A DNA stretch of 64,000 bases from Paramacrobiotus metropolitanus (GCF_019649055.1 NW_026570272.1:248001-312000), one strand, 5' to 3'. Numbered from the stretch's first letter, positions 34,701 to 45,799 are shown. Made by a program: numbers and translations. Notes: a model not told the origin generated them from the sequence alone.

Positions 34701-35515
34701 AGGCCAAGCAGTACATCCTCGACGAGTTCAAGCGCATCGCCAAGAAGGACGGCATCAAGTCCTTCGAGGTGCGTGGATTAAATCCGTTGAAAATGTTGTA
34801 ATCAGCTGTTTTTGTCGTTAATTTTTTAATTATTTTAATAACCTTTTTATTTGATTAATCGATATGAAGGGATATTCGGAAGGAAAGTATTTAACTGATT
34901 TAATAGAGAATTTTAATTAGTTGTATGGAACTTCTTCCTGTGGTTGCAGTTTTGTTTTTACAACTTGGATCATTCAGTTTATTATGTCAAACTTTTTTTA
35001 TACAGCAATAATTTGGCAGATTTATCTTTATTATTATCATCAGTTTTTTGAATTATTTTTGAATTTAATAATTTTGATCAGTCTATTTATGGGAATTAGA
35101 ACTCTAGCGAAAATTATTGAAGCGATGGAATTTAAATGGCAAACATTTATTAGTATCTTTCTTCGTTGGAAGCTTTCGAAATTACCTTTCAGTTTAAATT
35201 TTCAGATTATTCAATAGCTAGCTGATCGTTAAAAAATAAATGACGAGTAATAAGGAAATTATTTCAAAATTCCTAAATATTTTGGCAGTTGAAATTTTTC
35301 TTCAATAAATAATAATTGGTAAATTGATTAGTAAATGTGTGTAATTAATGGTTGTGGGTGTGGTGCAGATCCCGCAGGCGGTGGCGCTGCTGAACGATCC
35401 GTTCTCGGTGGCCAACGGCTTATTGACGCCGACGCTGAAGGCCAAACGCGAGGCGGTGCGCAAGAAGTACAAGCCGCTGATCGACAGTCTCTACAAGGAG
35501 GGCGAGAAGGCCTGA
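28702..35515 (+). CDS. ACSL: Long-chain fatty-acid-CoA ligase (ACSL), 13 coding exons
   Basis: Coding exons 28702-28704, 28773-28919, 29768-29876, 30481-30548, 30609-30776, 30842-30875, 31007-31179, 31528-31686, 31747-31829, 32334-32697, 33662-33940, 34454-34768 and 35369-35515 give 682 residues, the usual length. The ATG is the last codon of its exon. Residues 2-25 are a hydrophobic anchor ([19 protein letters not shown]) for the ER, outer mitochondrial membrane or peroxisome. Motifs: ATP/AMP loop [31 protein letters not shown], and [17 protein letters not shown] with its catalytic-domain linker. The enzyme activates long-chain fatty acids to acyl-CoA for lipid synthesis or beta-oxidation. 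It is closest to the ACSL1/5/6-type by its EGYGQTEC and GEYIAPEK segments, but the subtype is not certain. Exon 11 has a weak acceptor (TTTGAAG). Confidence 0.95.
33154..33195 (-). repeat. Short interspersed repeat, reverse copy of the 7481 element
   Basis: On the minus strand this intronic segment reads CTCTCAATATGTATACAACG followed by AGCTTCGCTCAA, almost the sequence at 7491-7523. Confidence 0.6.
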
Positions 35516-35889
35516 AAAGGACTGACGGAGGGAGCGGGGCAGCTGCGATGTTGTGTTGTTTTCTGGGCTGGTTAGAATCGAAATTTGGTTCGGTAATGGG
35601 GAGTGTACGTACAGATACCGTGTGGAGCAGTCTGCGCTTACTCGTATTAATTCACACAATTATTATTCCATTTTTACGTTATAATGTTGCGCTCTTATCT
35701 TTTACTTTTCTTACCTGCTTTTGTATCGGTCTTCCAATGGTTAAAGTTTTCGTTACGGACGGCGATAATCGCCGGTTAGGTATATCGTCGCGGCTGTTGT
35801 TTGTTGGTGCATTGAATACATCTGAAAAATTCGGACATTTGGATGACATTAATTTTGTCATAACTTTTTAGCATCAACTTTTTTCGGCA

Positions 35890-35895
35890 AATAAA
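35890..35895 (+). terminator. Candidate polyadenylation signal of ACSL
   Basis: AATAAA lies 375 bases after the stop; a second AATAAA is at about 35930. Confidence 0.4.
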
Positions 35896-36079
35896 CACCG
35901 GATTCGTCGTTCTCGTCACTATCACAGTCAATAAAATAGAAGTATTGGAAAAAATATTTTTTTTATTCTGTGAAAAATTCCAGTTATTTTCCTGTATGAT
36001 TTTCGTCACGAAAAATGATAATTTAAATTGTAAAAGAAACGTTAGAATCAGAGGGAAAAATACAAAAAAATGACCATCA

Positions 36080-36345
36080 GCCAGAGCATCGGTCAAACGT
36101 TTCAAGCACACAACCGAAGAATCTAGAAAGGGTGTTACCGCCACGGGCGAAAGGTCATCTGTCGCCGAATGGAACGGACTAGCTTCGTTAAAGGGATCCA
36201 TCCGCATCTGAATCGGCAACCGGGGCTCTTTTCTGCCGTTTCACGTACTTTTTCCGGCTCGGTTTCCAATAGACGCAGCAGCGGATCTTGCGTTGCCGCC
36301 AACGCAGCTCCTCCTGATAAGCCGCCTACGGCATCGGGAATTGCG
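36080..36345 (-). pseudogene. Decayed copy of the last exon of the kinase gene at 40369-43706
   Basis: On the minus strand TTATCAGGAGGAGCTGCGTT and the following GGCGGCAACGCA are identical to the kinase gene's exon 6. Further on, the translated segment DPFNEASPFH...TPFLDSS parallels DPFGEGSPFH...TPFLRRL in the intact gene. Between these anchors the frame is lost and the copy is shorter. No kinase-domain exons are seen upstream, so this is a partial duplication rather than a second gene. It lies about 4.2 kb from its likely parent on the same strand, with the serpin gene between them. Confidence 0.7.
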
Positions 36346-37232
36346 TGACCTTTCGTATTTATTTCTTTTCTTCTTCATTAACTTGAACTTAATCCATGTT
36401 TTAAATTTTGCTTCATCGAACGTATAATTTAATTTAATTGAATTTTGTTTTATCAGTGTTACTGTAATTCGATTTACATAAATACAGTAACTGTAAACGA
36501 CAGTATAATTTTTTTCTTCGGCTTTAAAACACGACAGAGAACGTAAGTTAAGAACATCACTACCAGCACGGTACATTTATCCAACGGTTTATGGGCTTTA
36601 TTCAGCCTCCATGCGAGATGCTCAGATGACAATATGACATTGTTTGACAGGAAATGAATTACATGCAGACTATTCCCAAGGAATGTTTTAATGGGTATAC
36701 AGAGTAGCAGATGTATAGAACTTATTTCTCTACATATTTTTCTATATCCGGTTAGTAAAGGAAGGCATCAACTGCGACATCAACAGAATCTGGAAGAGCG
36801 ACGACGCCGACGAGCGTTATGAGAAACGGGTCAATGTTTTAGCTGCTAATAGGTAACTCCGCCTCTCGTAGCGCAGCTGCCAGGATGAACGCTGTATGAA
36901 GGTGCAGGCACTAGGCTTGTTTGGTATCTTGTTACGTAACTTCAACTAGCTTGTTTTTAACTTCGCTTTTTAACCGAACCTTGTGCTGATTTTGATTGTT
37001 TTTTCAGGGTTTACAGTTGGAATATTATTTTCTTTACGTTTTCTTAGTGTAATGTCCTCGTGGTGGCCGGTTTTTGTTACATATCTGGCTGGCCATTGCC
37101 CAATAAAGTCTGCACTGTCACTGTGGAGTGTATGAGCATTGCTAGCATAGTTATACAGTACAGTTACACACAGCAGTGCCAGCACTGATTATAAATAGTG
37201 ATAATATTAATTTACTTTGCCAGCTGACAGCT
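36346..37232. other. Spacer before the serpin; candidate TATA at 37190-37197
   Basis: No gene is recognised. TATAAATA at 37190-37197 lies 36 bases before the serpin ATG; if used, the 5' leader would be very short. A TGACCTTT octamer is at 36346-36353. Confidence 0.35.
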
Positions 37233-39653
37233 ATGGACAGATTTATTCACTCATTTAAGGCATGTGTGAAAGCGAATGACAGTGAGGAGAAGCCGCGTAC
37301 ACGCCTGCGCCCCTACACCACGGATTACACTGCCAACCCACACAGCCGTTTCGCCGTCAGCCTATTCCACTCGCTGCTCGATGCTTCGTGTGCGCCTGAT
37401 ACAAACGTGTCCGTGTGCCCGCGTGCAGTGCACGTCCTCCTGGCCGCGATGTTGCCAGCGAGCGGCGCACCACCATCTTCCCCGTCGTCGTGGAGGCCAA
37501 TCCAGTTACAGACGAGCCCCGAGGGCGGGGAGCGCGACGACACCTGGGCAACGGTGCCAGCATTGCGCCGCGTCACCTACAACACGTCGGCCACGCTGTC
37601 GGCCGTCGCGTTCATCGACGACAACGCCAGTCTTCCTGAGCAAAGGAGGCTGGATACGCTTCAGTATGTCCGTGTGCCGTTCCGCGCCGACCCGCCGAAA
37701 GCCCTGCGCATCATCAGTCAGTTGGCGGGCAGCGGCGAACCGATATTCACAGCGGCCGACCGCTCGTTGATCATCGTGCAGTTCTGCCGCTTCAACGGCG
37801 TCTGGGAGCACCCCTTCAGCCGCTACACCACGCCCGCAACGTTCTACTGCGCGGACGGTGAGGAGAAGACGGTGGACATGATGGATCACAAGTACACCTG
37901 CCTGCGCGTCTACAACTTGCATCAGCACTATTGCGACGTTATCGAGGACGGCGACCCGCACATGGTCATCCTCAACATCGACCGCCGGCTGTTCAGCGTG
38001 ATGATCCTGCTGCCGACGGCTCGTTCCGGCGGGACAGCGACGCTGGAGGCCGGTCTGACGCTGGAAAAGCTGCTGGCGTGGCGCCAGAAGAGCAAAGACC
38101 AATCAGTGCGCATCGTCCTGCCGAAATTCCGCATCAGCTGCACCGTTGATCTGCAGCCGTGTTTGCTATCGAGGGGACTGGGTGGATTGTTCGCGTCTGC
38201 ACCCGATGTTGATCCCAGTGGTTGTATGCACGCTGATGAAATACTGCAGCATATTCCCTTAGGTAAGAAGCCGGAGTTGCTTAGGAACCGGGCAAAGAAG
38301 AAACTGGGGTGAAAACTTTGCGGAAACATTAATACACGATGGCCAGAGTGAGCGACCATCGCCCATTCCCTGACTATCAATCTGAAATACAGTAACTTTA
38401 TTCTGTCACTACATACTTCCCTGGAAGCCCCTTGAGGGTGTATCCGGAATCCGGATGTATTACACGAACGAAGTGTTCGAAAATCGAAAATAAAGTGAAT
38501 GTCTACTTTCGCTCGATCTCAAAGGGCGAAGCCAGAGAGCGTCGTTACTGCAAAAATCGCGAGAATTGGAATAATTTCGCGCGAAACCCGAAGGCGGCGC
38601 ACATCTTCCTTCGAGATTTGCTGGAAATTCTAGGAAAGAATAGTAAATTATTATTAATTTCACTATTCTTTCTTAACAGACCCTTCTTTCATTTTTTACG
38701 GTTTGAACACTTTTTTTCTCTTGCACGTGCAAGAGAAAAAAAGTGTACACTTGGAGAAAAAATACGAGTACATGTACTCGTATTTTTACACCGATCCAGA
38801 CTTCCATAATTTTTTCCAAATTTTAAAATGAATTTTAAATTTTTTGAAATTCATTCTATTTTTTTTAAATTCATTCATTAAATTTTTTGAAAAAAAAACA
38901 TGCTAGAACAGTGGATCGGTGTAAAAACGTTTTTGGTGGTTATGTGCATTTACGTGCAAAATTTGAAAATGTGTACACGAATTTGGTACCATGTACCGGG
39001 CCACTTCCCTTAAGTACACAAGAAGGTTAGGTGATGATGGTGACAATAAATACTAAAATTGACGGTGACCGTTTTGCTCCACCATTGACTCAATGGTGGA
39101 GCAAAAATATTTTAAAAAAGAGGTGCGAGCAGCCAGCTAGTGGTAAAACGTTTGAATAGCCAAGGTGGACCAGCGTGGCACTTGCAGCCTGCAGGGTGGT
39201 GAGAATAGCGATTTCGTGCTTAAAAACATCGGAGATACAACGAAAGCGTATAAATACTAGCCGTTACGTAAATAATGTGTATAACAAAGCGCCGATACTT
39301 GCTACCTAGAGTGCTAATTGAACGGGTAGCGAAATTTTTTTACTTTCGGAATCATTCCATAAATTTCCATTGTACTTAGTACTGTTGACTCCTGGCCACC
39401 AGATACGAAAGTTGAAAACCGGTAACGACGCGAATCGCTTACTGTGTACTCTTTTGTAGATATGAGCGAATACGGTATGAGCACTCCGCCGTTCGAGTGG
39501 GTCCACGTGGAGTACAGCATGGTGGATAGTGATCCAGACTTTGTGGCCAATCGGCCCTTCCTGCTGATTATCTGGGACGAGGTGGCCAATGTTCCGCTGA
39601 TTCTGAGCCGCGTAACCGATCCCACCGTGTCATCCCGCTGTGCGGCTTCCTAG
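37233..39653 (+). CDS. Serpin-family protein with non-canonical hinge, 2 exons
   Basis: Exons 37233-38262 and 39460-39653 join in phase 1 to give 407 residues, normal for a serpin. The start is the ATG at 37233. Family marks are HSRFAVSLFHSLL (helix A), FCRFNGVWEHPFSRYTTP (strand s3A and breach), FYCADGEEKTVDMM, RIVLPKFRISCTVDL (strand s6B region), and the C-terminal NRPFLLIIWDE...LILSRVTDP. No signal peptide is visible, suggesting a cytosolic clade B-like protein. The reactive loop comes from exon 2. The hinge aligned to the canonical EEGTEAAAA reads EYGMSTPPF (residues 347-355), with two prolines and no alanine run. Loop insertion, and thus classical protease inhibition, is unlikely, so it is probably a non-inhibitory serpin. 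Helix B/C segments are also diverged, with an insert rich in Pro/Ser near residue 85. Confidence 0.88.
38707..38746. repeat. Perfect 40-bp palindrome in the serpin intron
   Basis: Arms 38707-38726 and 38727-38746 are exact reverse complements, centred on TTGCAC|GTGCAA with flanking T7/A7 runs. Confidence 0.9.
38758..38787. repeat. Perfect 30-bp palindrome in the serpin intron
   Basis: Arms 38758-38772 and 38773-38787 are exact reverse complements (AAAATACGAGTACA mirrored), eleven bases after the preceding palindrome. Confidence 0.9.
38783..38927. repeat. 16-bp inverted repeat flanking an AT-rich segment
   Basis: TTTTTACACCGATCCA (38783-38798) and TGGATCGGTGTAAAAA (38912-38927) are exact inverted copies around about 113 bases of AT-rich sequence that itself folds back (AATTTTAAA/TTTAAATTC elements). 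The whole resembles a small terminal-inverted-repeat (MITE-like) element. Confidence 0.8.
39072..39106. repeat. 17-bp-arm hairpin with one-base loop in the serpin intron
   Basis: Arms 39072-39088 and 39090-39106 are exact reverse complements (TTTTGCTCCACCATTGA mirrored) around a single C. Confidence 0.9.
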
Positions 39654-40368
39654 GCCGTTCATCAGCACCCATGCACCGTTTCATGCCAAGTTGTTTGCGC
39701 GTATTCCGGTGTAACCAGAAGAAGCAGTGTGAAATACGAAGCTGTTTATTGACTATACCGCTAAGGCGCTAACCATAGAAGTATTTTGAACCATAGATTT
39801 TTTAAATATTTAAAGTATAGATATTTTAACCATAGAAGTACTTTTATAGATATTTACGCAATGTCTCTATCTCTGCATAGATGCCCAGTTTTTTAAAATC
39901 CATAATGATAATCCATCCCGATTTTGCGCCAGAAAATCAGTATTGAGATACAACGGGGAAACGCTGTCTCTGTTCTCGCAACGTTTAATGACATGGTCCG
40001 ATGGTCGACAACGTGGAGTGTTTTTTTGCTTTCAGCTAGCTAAACGGGAGTAATGGTTCTGTTATTGTTAATGTTTCTTATCATGCGACGATTTTGAATA
40101 AGTTAATAAATTAATCCTTTTTGTATACTACCGTAGTACAATATGTTTAAAAAAATTATTCCGTGATTCCATCTGTCATGGTCCATGGGCGTGGCCAAAA
40201 TAGAATTTAACAATAAATTCTACACCATGGATGAATCGGATAATTTAAGAGAAATTCTGTTGTTGTAATTAATCCACTTTTAGTTTTAAGTTAGAAACAG
40301 AATAACCAAAATATGATATAACAAAGATGGACAAATTGAGCATCATTGGGAGCGGCTGTGTAAAGATT
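39654..40368. other. Convergent 3' region of serpin and kinase; possible LINE 3' remnant at 40190-40268
   Basis: At 40226-40268 a frame reads MDESDNLREILLL-stop, resembling the last residues of the LINE fragments at 44369 (ALNEILLL) and 49224 (IEEVFLL). The similarity is short, so this is tentative. The rest is AT-rich. Confidence 0.3.
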
Positions 40369-43300
40369 TTATGCGCACAGCCGGCGCAGGCGTCTTAGAA
40401 AGGGTGTGTCGGGGGGCGGTGCACACTGATCCGGTGCCAGATGGAACGGACTACCTTCCCCAAAGGGATCAGCGTCGTCAGCCACGGGATCCGCACCCGC
40501 GTCAAGAAGACTGTCCGCTGCCGTTTCCGGTTGGGCATCGCCGCAGCCGTCAGCAAGCAACAAGCGCGCCACCGGACTGCGTTGCCGCCAACGCAGCTCC
40601 TCCTGATAATCGGCGCACAAGGCGTACACCTCGCCCTGACACGCTTCCGCTTCCGACGCCAGAACCACGCGCACAATCCTCTCCATAAACCGCAGCTGAC
40701 CAATCACGGCGTCGCGGCCAATCAGCGGTTCTCTGCAAGAAGAAAACATAAGAGGACACAAGACAGCCGGCGGTGGAGATGAAGCCGACGCCGGCCAGCG
40801 GCAGTGCGATTGCGAGCCTCCCCTGGCATAGCTAGCTTAGCATCAGCATTGCTATAGTGGGCATCGTGATATATGTTGATTAAAGGTCACAGACATACGG
40901 GTGCGTTGTGCGTTGCCTAATTACATAGGTACACCGTACACATAAAGGTCATCGCACAGACATACGGGTGCGTTGCCTAATTACATAGGTACACATAAAG
41001 GTCATCGTCGACCTGCACAGGTAGCACACAAGAGACGCTGACAAGAGAACTCATAGTGCGACAGATGCTTACTGGCGACGGCGCTGCAGCGGATACGGCA
41101 GCAGGCGAATCTGCAGCATAACACCATCCTTGGCTATCGTCAGTCCCGAAGGCAACTGCACAAAGCACTCTGAAATCAGGGCGGAGATGCCCGTCACACA
41201 GGAATCCAGAGCGGCGATATAACTGCAAATGTCATCCAGTTGCCGGCTGAGGGTGTCCGTCCAGTTGAACAGCAGCCGCTCGGGGACACGAGCCTTCACC
41301 GCGGCCAGTCCTATAATCATGATCAAAATACTGACTCGGTATAAGGAAATATATTTTAAAAAATACAAATAACCAAATTATTTTTTACCAGAAAAACTAA
41401 ACCAAAAAAACTAAATAATACGAGCATTAATTATATTATATGAATATCATTCTGTACATTAAGCCAATCCAATAATCAGGAAAACCGTTGTTATTGAAAA
41501 TCAAAGCTTGACGATTATTATTCGATAGTGGAAGGTGCCGAAACGGCCAATGCAGTTTACGTGTGATGAGGTGCTGCAGGTCGTCCCAGCCGGTGGACAC
41601 TCGCAAACCTGCGCAAAAAACACTGCACTGAATTCGCTTCAAATTAAATTATATACACTAGAGTTACCAAAAACTGTTGCCTCATTTACTGTTAGCAAAC
41701 GGCTTGGTCCACGCGACGCTGCGACAGCGCCACACCGAGTGGCGCTCCACCGAGTCCGGATCGTCGGCGTCCAGCATCCGTTGCGGATACAGCATCCCGG
41801 GATGCCGGCACTGCTCACCGGCGTGCAGAAGCGCCTCCACAAAAGCCACCGCCGCCCGGTAGGCGGCCACGTCCAAGCGCAGCGCAAACTCGCCGTTAAC
41901 ATCTGCATGTACGTGACCTTTCATAGTTATTTCGCGGTTTCTCGTTTCCTTGAATTTACTTCTTATTTTACAAACTTTTTTTGCAGAGAACTTATATTAA
42001 TTTAGTCTGATCCAATTTATTTCAGGAATATTGTTTCATTTTTTTAATGCTTAAATTATGTTTTAGAGTTTTATTTTATTTTAGATTTTTTTAGAATGCT
42101 AGACTGACATTCTTCGTACACAGCCGGCTCCAGCATAATAATCTCGCATCCCTCCGGCACCGGATGAATTATCGCGCTGTTGGAATAAATGGGCTGCAGC
42201 AATAGCGTATCGTCGAATAAAGCCCGCCGCAGCAGACCGGAAGCGGTGGGACGTCGCTCCCAATCCAGCCAGCACTCCCGTGCCACACTGAACAACGGCT
42301 GCGCATTATCCAGGAGGTTATCCGCCAGGAACTTGGGCGTGGCGCCGGTGGCCAGCGCGAAGGCGGCCGTCGTCGGCGCCACTTCCGACGTCCACAGGAG
42401 CTCCTCCTCGAACACGTTGCCCTCCTCCGCCGTCTCCAGGAGGGTAATGCGCCCGCGATTGGCTAGCTGCAGCAGCAGACACCCGAAGCTCCACATGTCC
42501 GACGGCGGACCGATGCCGGTGACCCCCGCTTCCGCCTGGAGGACCTCCGGGGCCATGAACAGCGGGGTGCCGACCGCGGAGGTGTCGGGGGAGGAGGTTT
42601 GGTCACGCAGGAGGGTGGAGAAGTCGAAGTCGCCGAGTTTGGTTTGTTCGTGGCCGTGGTGGTGGGTGAGGAAGACGTTCTCGCCCTTGAGGTCGCGGTG
42701 GAGGATGCCGCGGGCGTGGAGGTGGGAGAGTGCGCCTAGGATCTGCCGCGCGTAGGCGTATAGGCGGAAGGGGGTCATGCGACCCTCGCTGGCCATCGCC
42801 GCCAGGTTGCCGCCTAATAACGATTAAATTTACTCAATTTATCGACCTGGAATTGATTTTAAATTAATTGGAATTTAATTGGAATTTTATTCAGTTATTA
42901 ATTTAAAATTATGGACTAGGAAAACGCTAAATAAATTTAAATTAATACCGATTGAAATCTTATGTGTTGGCTACATGCTAATAAACATTCATTCTGCCAG
43001 TCTAAATTTTGTTGGATTTAAATTTTTAACTTATTACAATTTAAAACTGCGATTTATTTTAAATTATTAACTTTTTGGCTTAATTAATTAAAATTTTATT
43101 GACTATTAATCAAGAAAACGAACACATAAATAAACTTTTTAGATTTCTGTTTTTTTTTTATAATAATAATTGAGTATTTTCGGGATGATTTCGATTTTTA
43201 CTGAATAGAAAACTGAAAAAAATATAACGTAGTAATTCTAAAAGTCCAGCTAGAAACCAGCTGAATCAAAAATAAATCTGTTAAAAAATGGAAATACAGG

Positions 43301-43706
43301 ATAACAAAGGGAACGCACCGTCGCAGTATTCCGTGTAGAGGGAAATGTACAGATGTTCCTGACGAATTACCCACTCCCAGTGAAAAACGCGGAGAAGATC
43401 GGCGCAGTCAGCGGAGGCGCGCTGCACCTCCGCCAGCGTCTCCAAAAGCCGACGGGCGCGTGACTGTGCGTCGTTGCTGTATTTGCGGGGGCTGCACTGT
43501 TTCCACGCACAGGCACCCACGCGAATGCCGTCCGTAGGGCGGATGCGCACGACGCAGCCCCCCGCTCCTTGCCCCACCACGGAAACAATCTCGTGGGACG
43601 TCCACGGGCGCAGGACGTCCGCGGGGAGCGCCGGGAAGCGGCCGTTTAAATAGTCAGTCTGGCGTTCCTCGGGGCGGGCGCTGTGGCGACACGCGTCGTC
43701 AGACAT
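40369..43706 (-). CDS. Protein kinase (STE/MAP3K-like) with DFD motif and unique C-terminal region, 6 exons
   Basis: Exons 43706-43319, 42813-42109, 41902-41690, 41608-41561, 41310-41073 and 40732-40369 join in consistent phases (1,1,1,1,2) to give 651 residues. The kinase domain (about 40-350) has the glycine loop GQGAGGCV (45-52), the ATP lysine K69 in CAWKQC, HRDLKGEN (168-175), DFD instead of DFG (191-193), GTPLFMAPE, SDMWSFGCLL and the closing ERRPTA arginine. Catalytic residues are thus present apart from the DFG glycine. Residues 365-651 match no domain I know; they are helix-rich, with WTDTLSRQLDDICSYI. Kinase subgroup is uncertain: the activation-loop and substrate helices look most like MAP3K/STE kinases. 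The last exon has a decayed copy at 36080-36345. No signal peptide or membrane segment is seen. Confidence 0.85.
40882..41010 (+). repeat. Tandem repeat (~55-60 bp) with AAAGGTCA in a kinase intron
   Basis: AAAGGTCA occurs at 40882, 40944 and 40997, each followed or preceded by the shared pieces CAGACATACGGGTGCGTTG and CCTAATTACATAGGTACAC. The array lies in the last intron of the kinase gene (40733-41072). Confidence 0.8.
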
Positions 43707-43747
43707 CCGTGCAATGCAGTTATGCGGCCACAGCAGCGCAGTTTTCC

Positions 43748-43807
43748 GAGCTGTAACGGCGTTACAGCTCGCCCAGAAATCGGACAGTAACGCGCCCAGA
43801 AATCGGA
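43748..43807. promoter_or_regulatory. Palindrome and direct repeats upstream of the kinase start
   Basis: GAGCTGTAACG (43748-43758) and CGTTACAGCTC (43760-43770) form an 11-bp-arm palindrome with one central base. GCCCAGAAATCGGA follows at 43771-43784 and again at 43794-43807. The set sits 42-101 bases upstream of the kinase ATG (43706) and may be a cluster of transcription-factor sites. Confidence 0.5.
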
Positions 43808-43961
43808 AAAGCTAGTGGTATTTGTTGTCAGGTTCGCAAGCACTGATTAGGGATTACGCTCGTCAAAATGACAGAAGATTCACGAGCAGATCACGCTGCA
43901 GCAAACTGTGCTCAACGCAGCCAAAAAGTACTAATACTGTACTAATACGCGCGGAACATCC

Positions 43962-44369
43962 CACACGTCGGATCGTCGCCCGGATGGGTGCACGACCTTC
44001 GCCTGGAAACGCGGTATGTGCTTGGCGTGGGACGTCACCTGTGTCGATACCGTCGCCTTGTCTCACTTAAAATCCACGTCAGCTTCTGCTGGATCCGCCG
44101 CAGCACAGGCCGAAGATAAAAAAGTGCGACTGTACATGTATCTGTTGGGAAGATACATCTTCGCGCCTTTAGCCTTCGAAACTCTCGGACCGTGGGGAAA
44201 GTCGGCCATCGCTCTAATTAAAGAAATTGGGAAACGACTCCAGCTCCAAACAGGTGAACCTCGTTCCCATGAGTTCCTGCGCCAGCGAATATCGTTGGAA
44301 ATTCAGCGAGGCAACGCCACTTGTGTACTTGGAACAATGGCAGCATTAAATGAGATTCTGTTGCTGTGA
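43962..44369 (+). mobile_element. 5'-truncated LINE fragment, copy 1 (C-terminal end of polymerase ORF)
   Basis: An open 135-codon frame begins abruptly with TSDRRPDG and contains WDVTCVDTVALSHL, FAPLAFETLGPWG, EPRSHEFLRQRISLEIQRGN and CVLGTM. These are hallmarks of the C-terminal region of reverse-transcriptase polyproteins of a widespread metazoan non-LTR family. AATAAA lies about 50 bases after the stop (44416-44421). Abrupt 5' truncation is typical of LINE insertion. Confidence 0.8.
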
Positions 44370-44509
44370 ATTCGTGACTAACTATTTTCGATATGTAATG
44401 TACCCGTATTTATGAAATAAAACTGGAGTTACTAATACTGAGTAGTATAGCATCCATGCGAAAAAAAAATGGTTAACGCGTGATATCGATCACACCAGAT
44501 CAGGCGAGT

Positions 44510-44591
44510 CAAAACTGGATAAAAAATTTAACTGGATGGATCAAAACTGGATAAAAAATTTAACAAGACAAAACTGGATAAAAAATTTATT
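44510..44591 (+). repeat. Three-copy short tandem repeat
   Basis: CAAAACTGGATAAAAAATTT recurs at about 44510, 44542 and 44569 with short variable spacers, between two LINE fragments. Confidence 0.75.
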
Positions 44592-44830
44592 ATTTCATCA
44601 ACAGCGATTAATAAACAGCACTGCTTTCCGCTTACAGAAAGTCTAAAACTAAAAATTTTAAGTTCAAAAATCAAAACAATCGAAAAATGCGATCCCAACA
44701 AATATCAACAGGTACCATGGGTTTAATAGGTGACCGTCATCACGGGGCGGTTGCTGCGCTGTACAGCAAAACACTGGCCAACCGCAGGAGCGATGTGCCG
44801 AAAAAGCAGCTAGAGCATTAAATACAAGTA

Positions 44831-45799
44831 TTGTTTAAATACAAGAATTCAGTGGCCAGCCTGGTGTCCTCCATCTACCCGTCAACGAACGAAGCGCATC
44901 TAGCATCTGCCGTGCAGCAGTGGGCGACGCAGACCAGAAGTGAGCCTCCGACTGACAACGCCAGGAAGTTTCAGACCGCATGGAATCGTCCGGCGATCGA
45001 TCACGTGGTATCAACACTGCGACTAGCCGCAACCACCGAAACGGATAAAGCAGTGCTGCTGGCTGCCTTAAACCGGGACTCTGGCGCTTGGCTTAATGCT
45101 CTCCCTGCGCCAAGTCTCCATACATTCTTACGTGACGATGAAGTTAGAATCGGCGTCGCACTACGGTTCGGCCTTCATGTTGTTGAGGAGCACAACTGTG
45201 TGAATTGTGCCAGTCACGTGGAAACTAATGGCCACCATGGGCTGTCATGTTCAAGCAGCAAAGGACGATGGTCTCGGCATCTCGAGCTGAATAGCGAAAC
45301 GAAACGTGTCTGGGAAACCGCGGGCTTTCCTTGCCAGATGGAGCCATCCGGATTGTCAGACAAGACTAATCAGCGCCCGGACGGCATGACGCTGATACCC
45401 GTGCGTGATGGAAAAGCGGTAGTCTGGGATGATACCTGTTGGGACACCGTGGCTATGTCGCACGTGAAAGCCAGTTCGAAGAAGTCAGGCAGCGTGGCCC
45501 AGCTAGCAGAAGACTTTAAGCGGCGGAAGTACGGCTTTGTAGAGGATATGGGATACATGTTCTATCCTCTCGCAATAGAAACATTTGGAACTTTTGGGCC
45601 TGCCTTTGCTGAGATGATACGCTTCGTCGGTAGGAAAATCCGCGATTTAACCGGCGAATCTCGATCCACTGCCTTCCTTAGACAACGTTTCAGTCTCGCT
45701 GTTGTTAGAGGAAATGCGGCCGCTGTCTTGGGTACATTAAATGCACGATTGAAAGTTGGAAATGACTGTAATGATTTTGGTTGTTTCTTCAATGTGTAA
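44831..45799 (+). mobile_element. 5'-truncated LINE fragment, copy 2 (longer, open frame of ~320 codons)
   Basis: The frame begins without a proper ATG and covers LVSSIYPSTNEAHLASA, SGAWLNALPAPSL, a Cys/His cluster (CVNCASHVETNGHHGLSC) that probably binds zinc, QRPDGMTLIPV, WDDTCWDTVAMSHVK, YPLAIETFGTFG, STAFLRQRFSLAVVRGNA and AVLGTL. It is the same polymerase C-terminal region as copy 1 but extends about 190 residues further toward the N terminus. No reverse-transcriptase core is present. The frame is uninterrupted, so the insertion is young or, less likely, the segment has been co-opted. AATAAA at 45865-45870. Confidence 0.82.

Noticed and set aside
44831-45799. Interpretation of LINE copy 2 as a host gene
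   Set aside because: It lacks a proper start codon and matches the C-terminal tail of a retroelement polymerase also present in two other truncated copies; co-option remains only a possibility.
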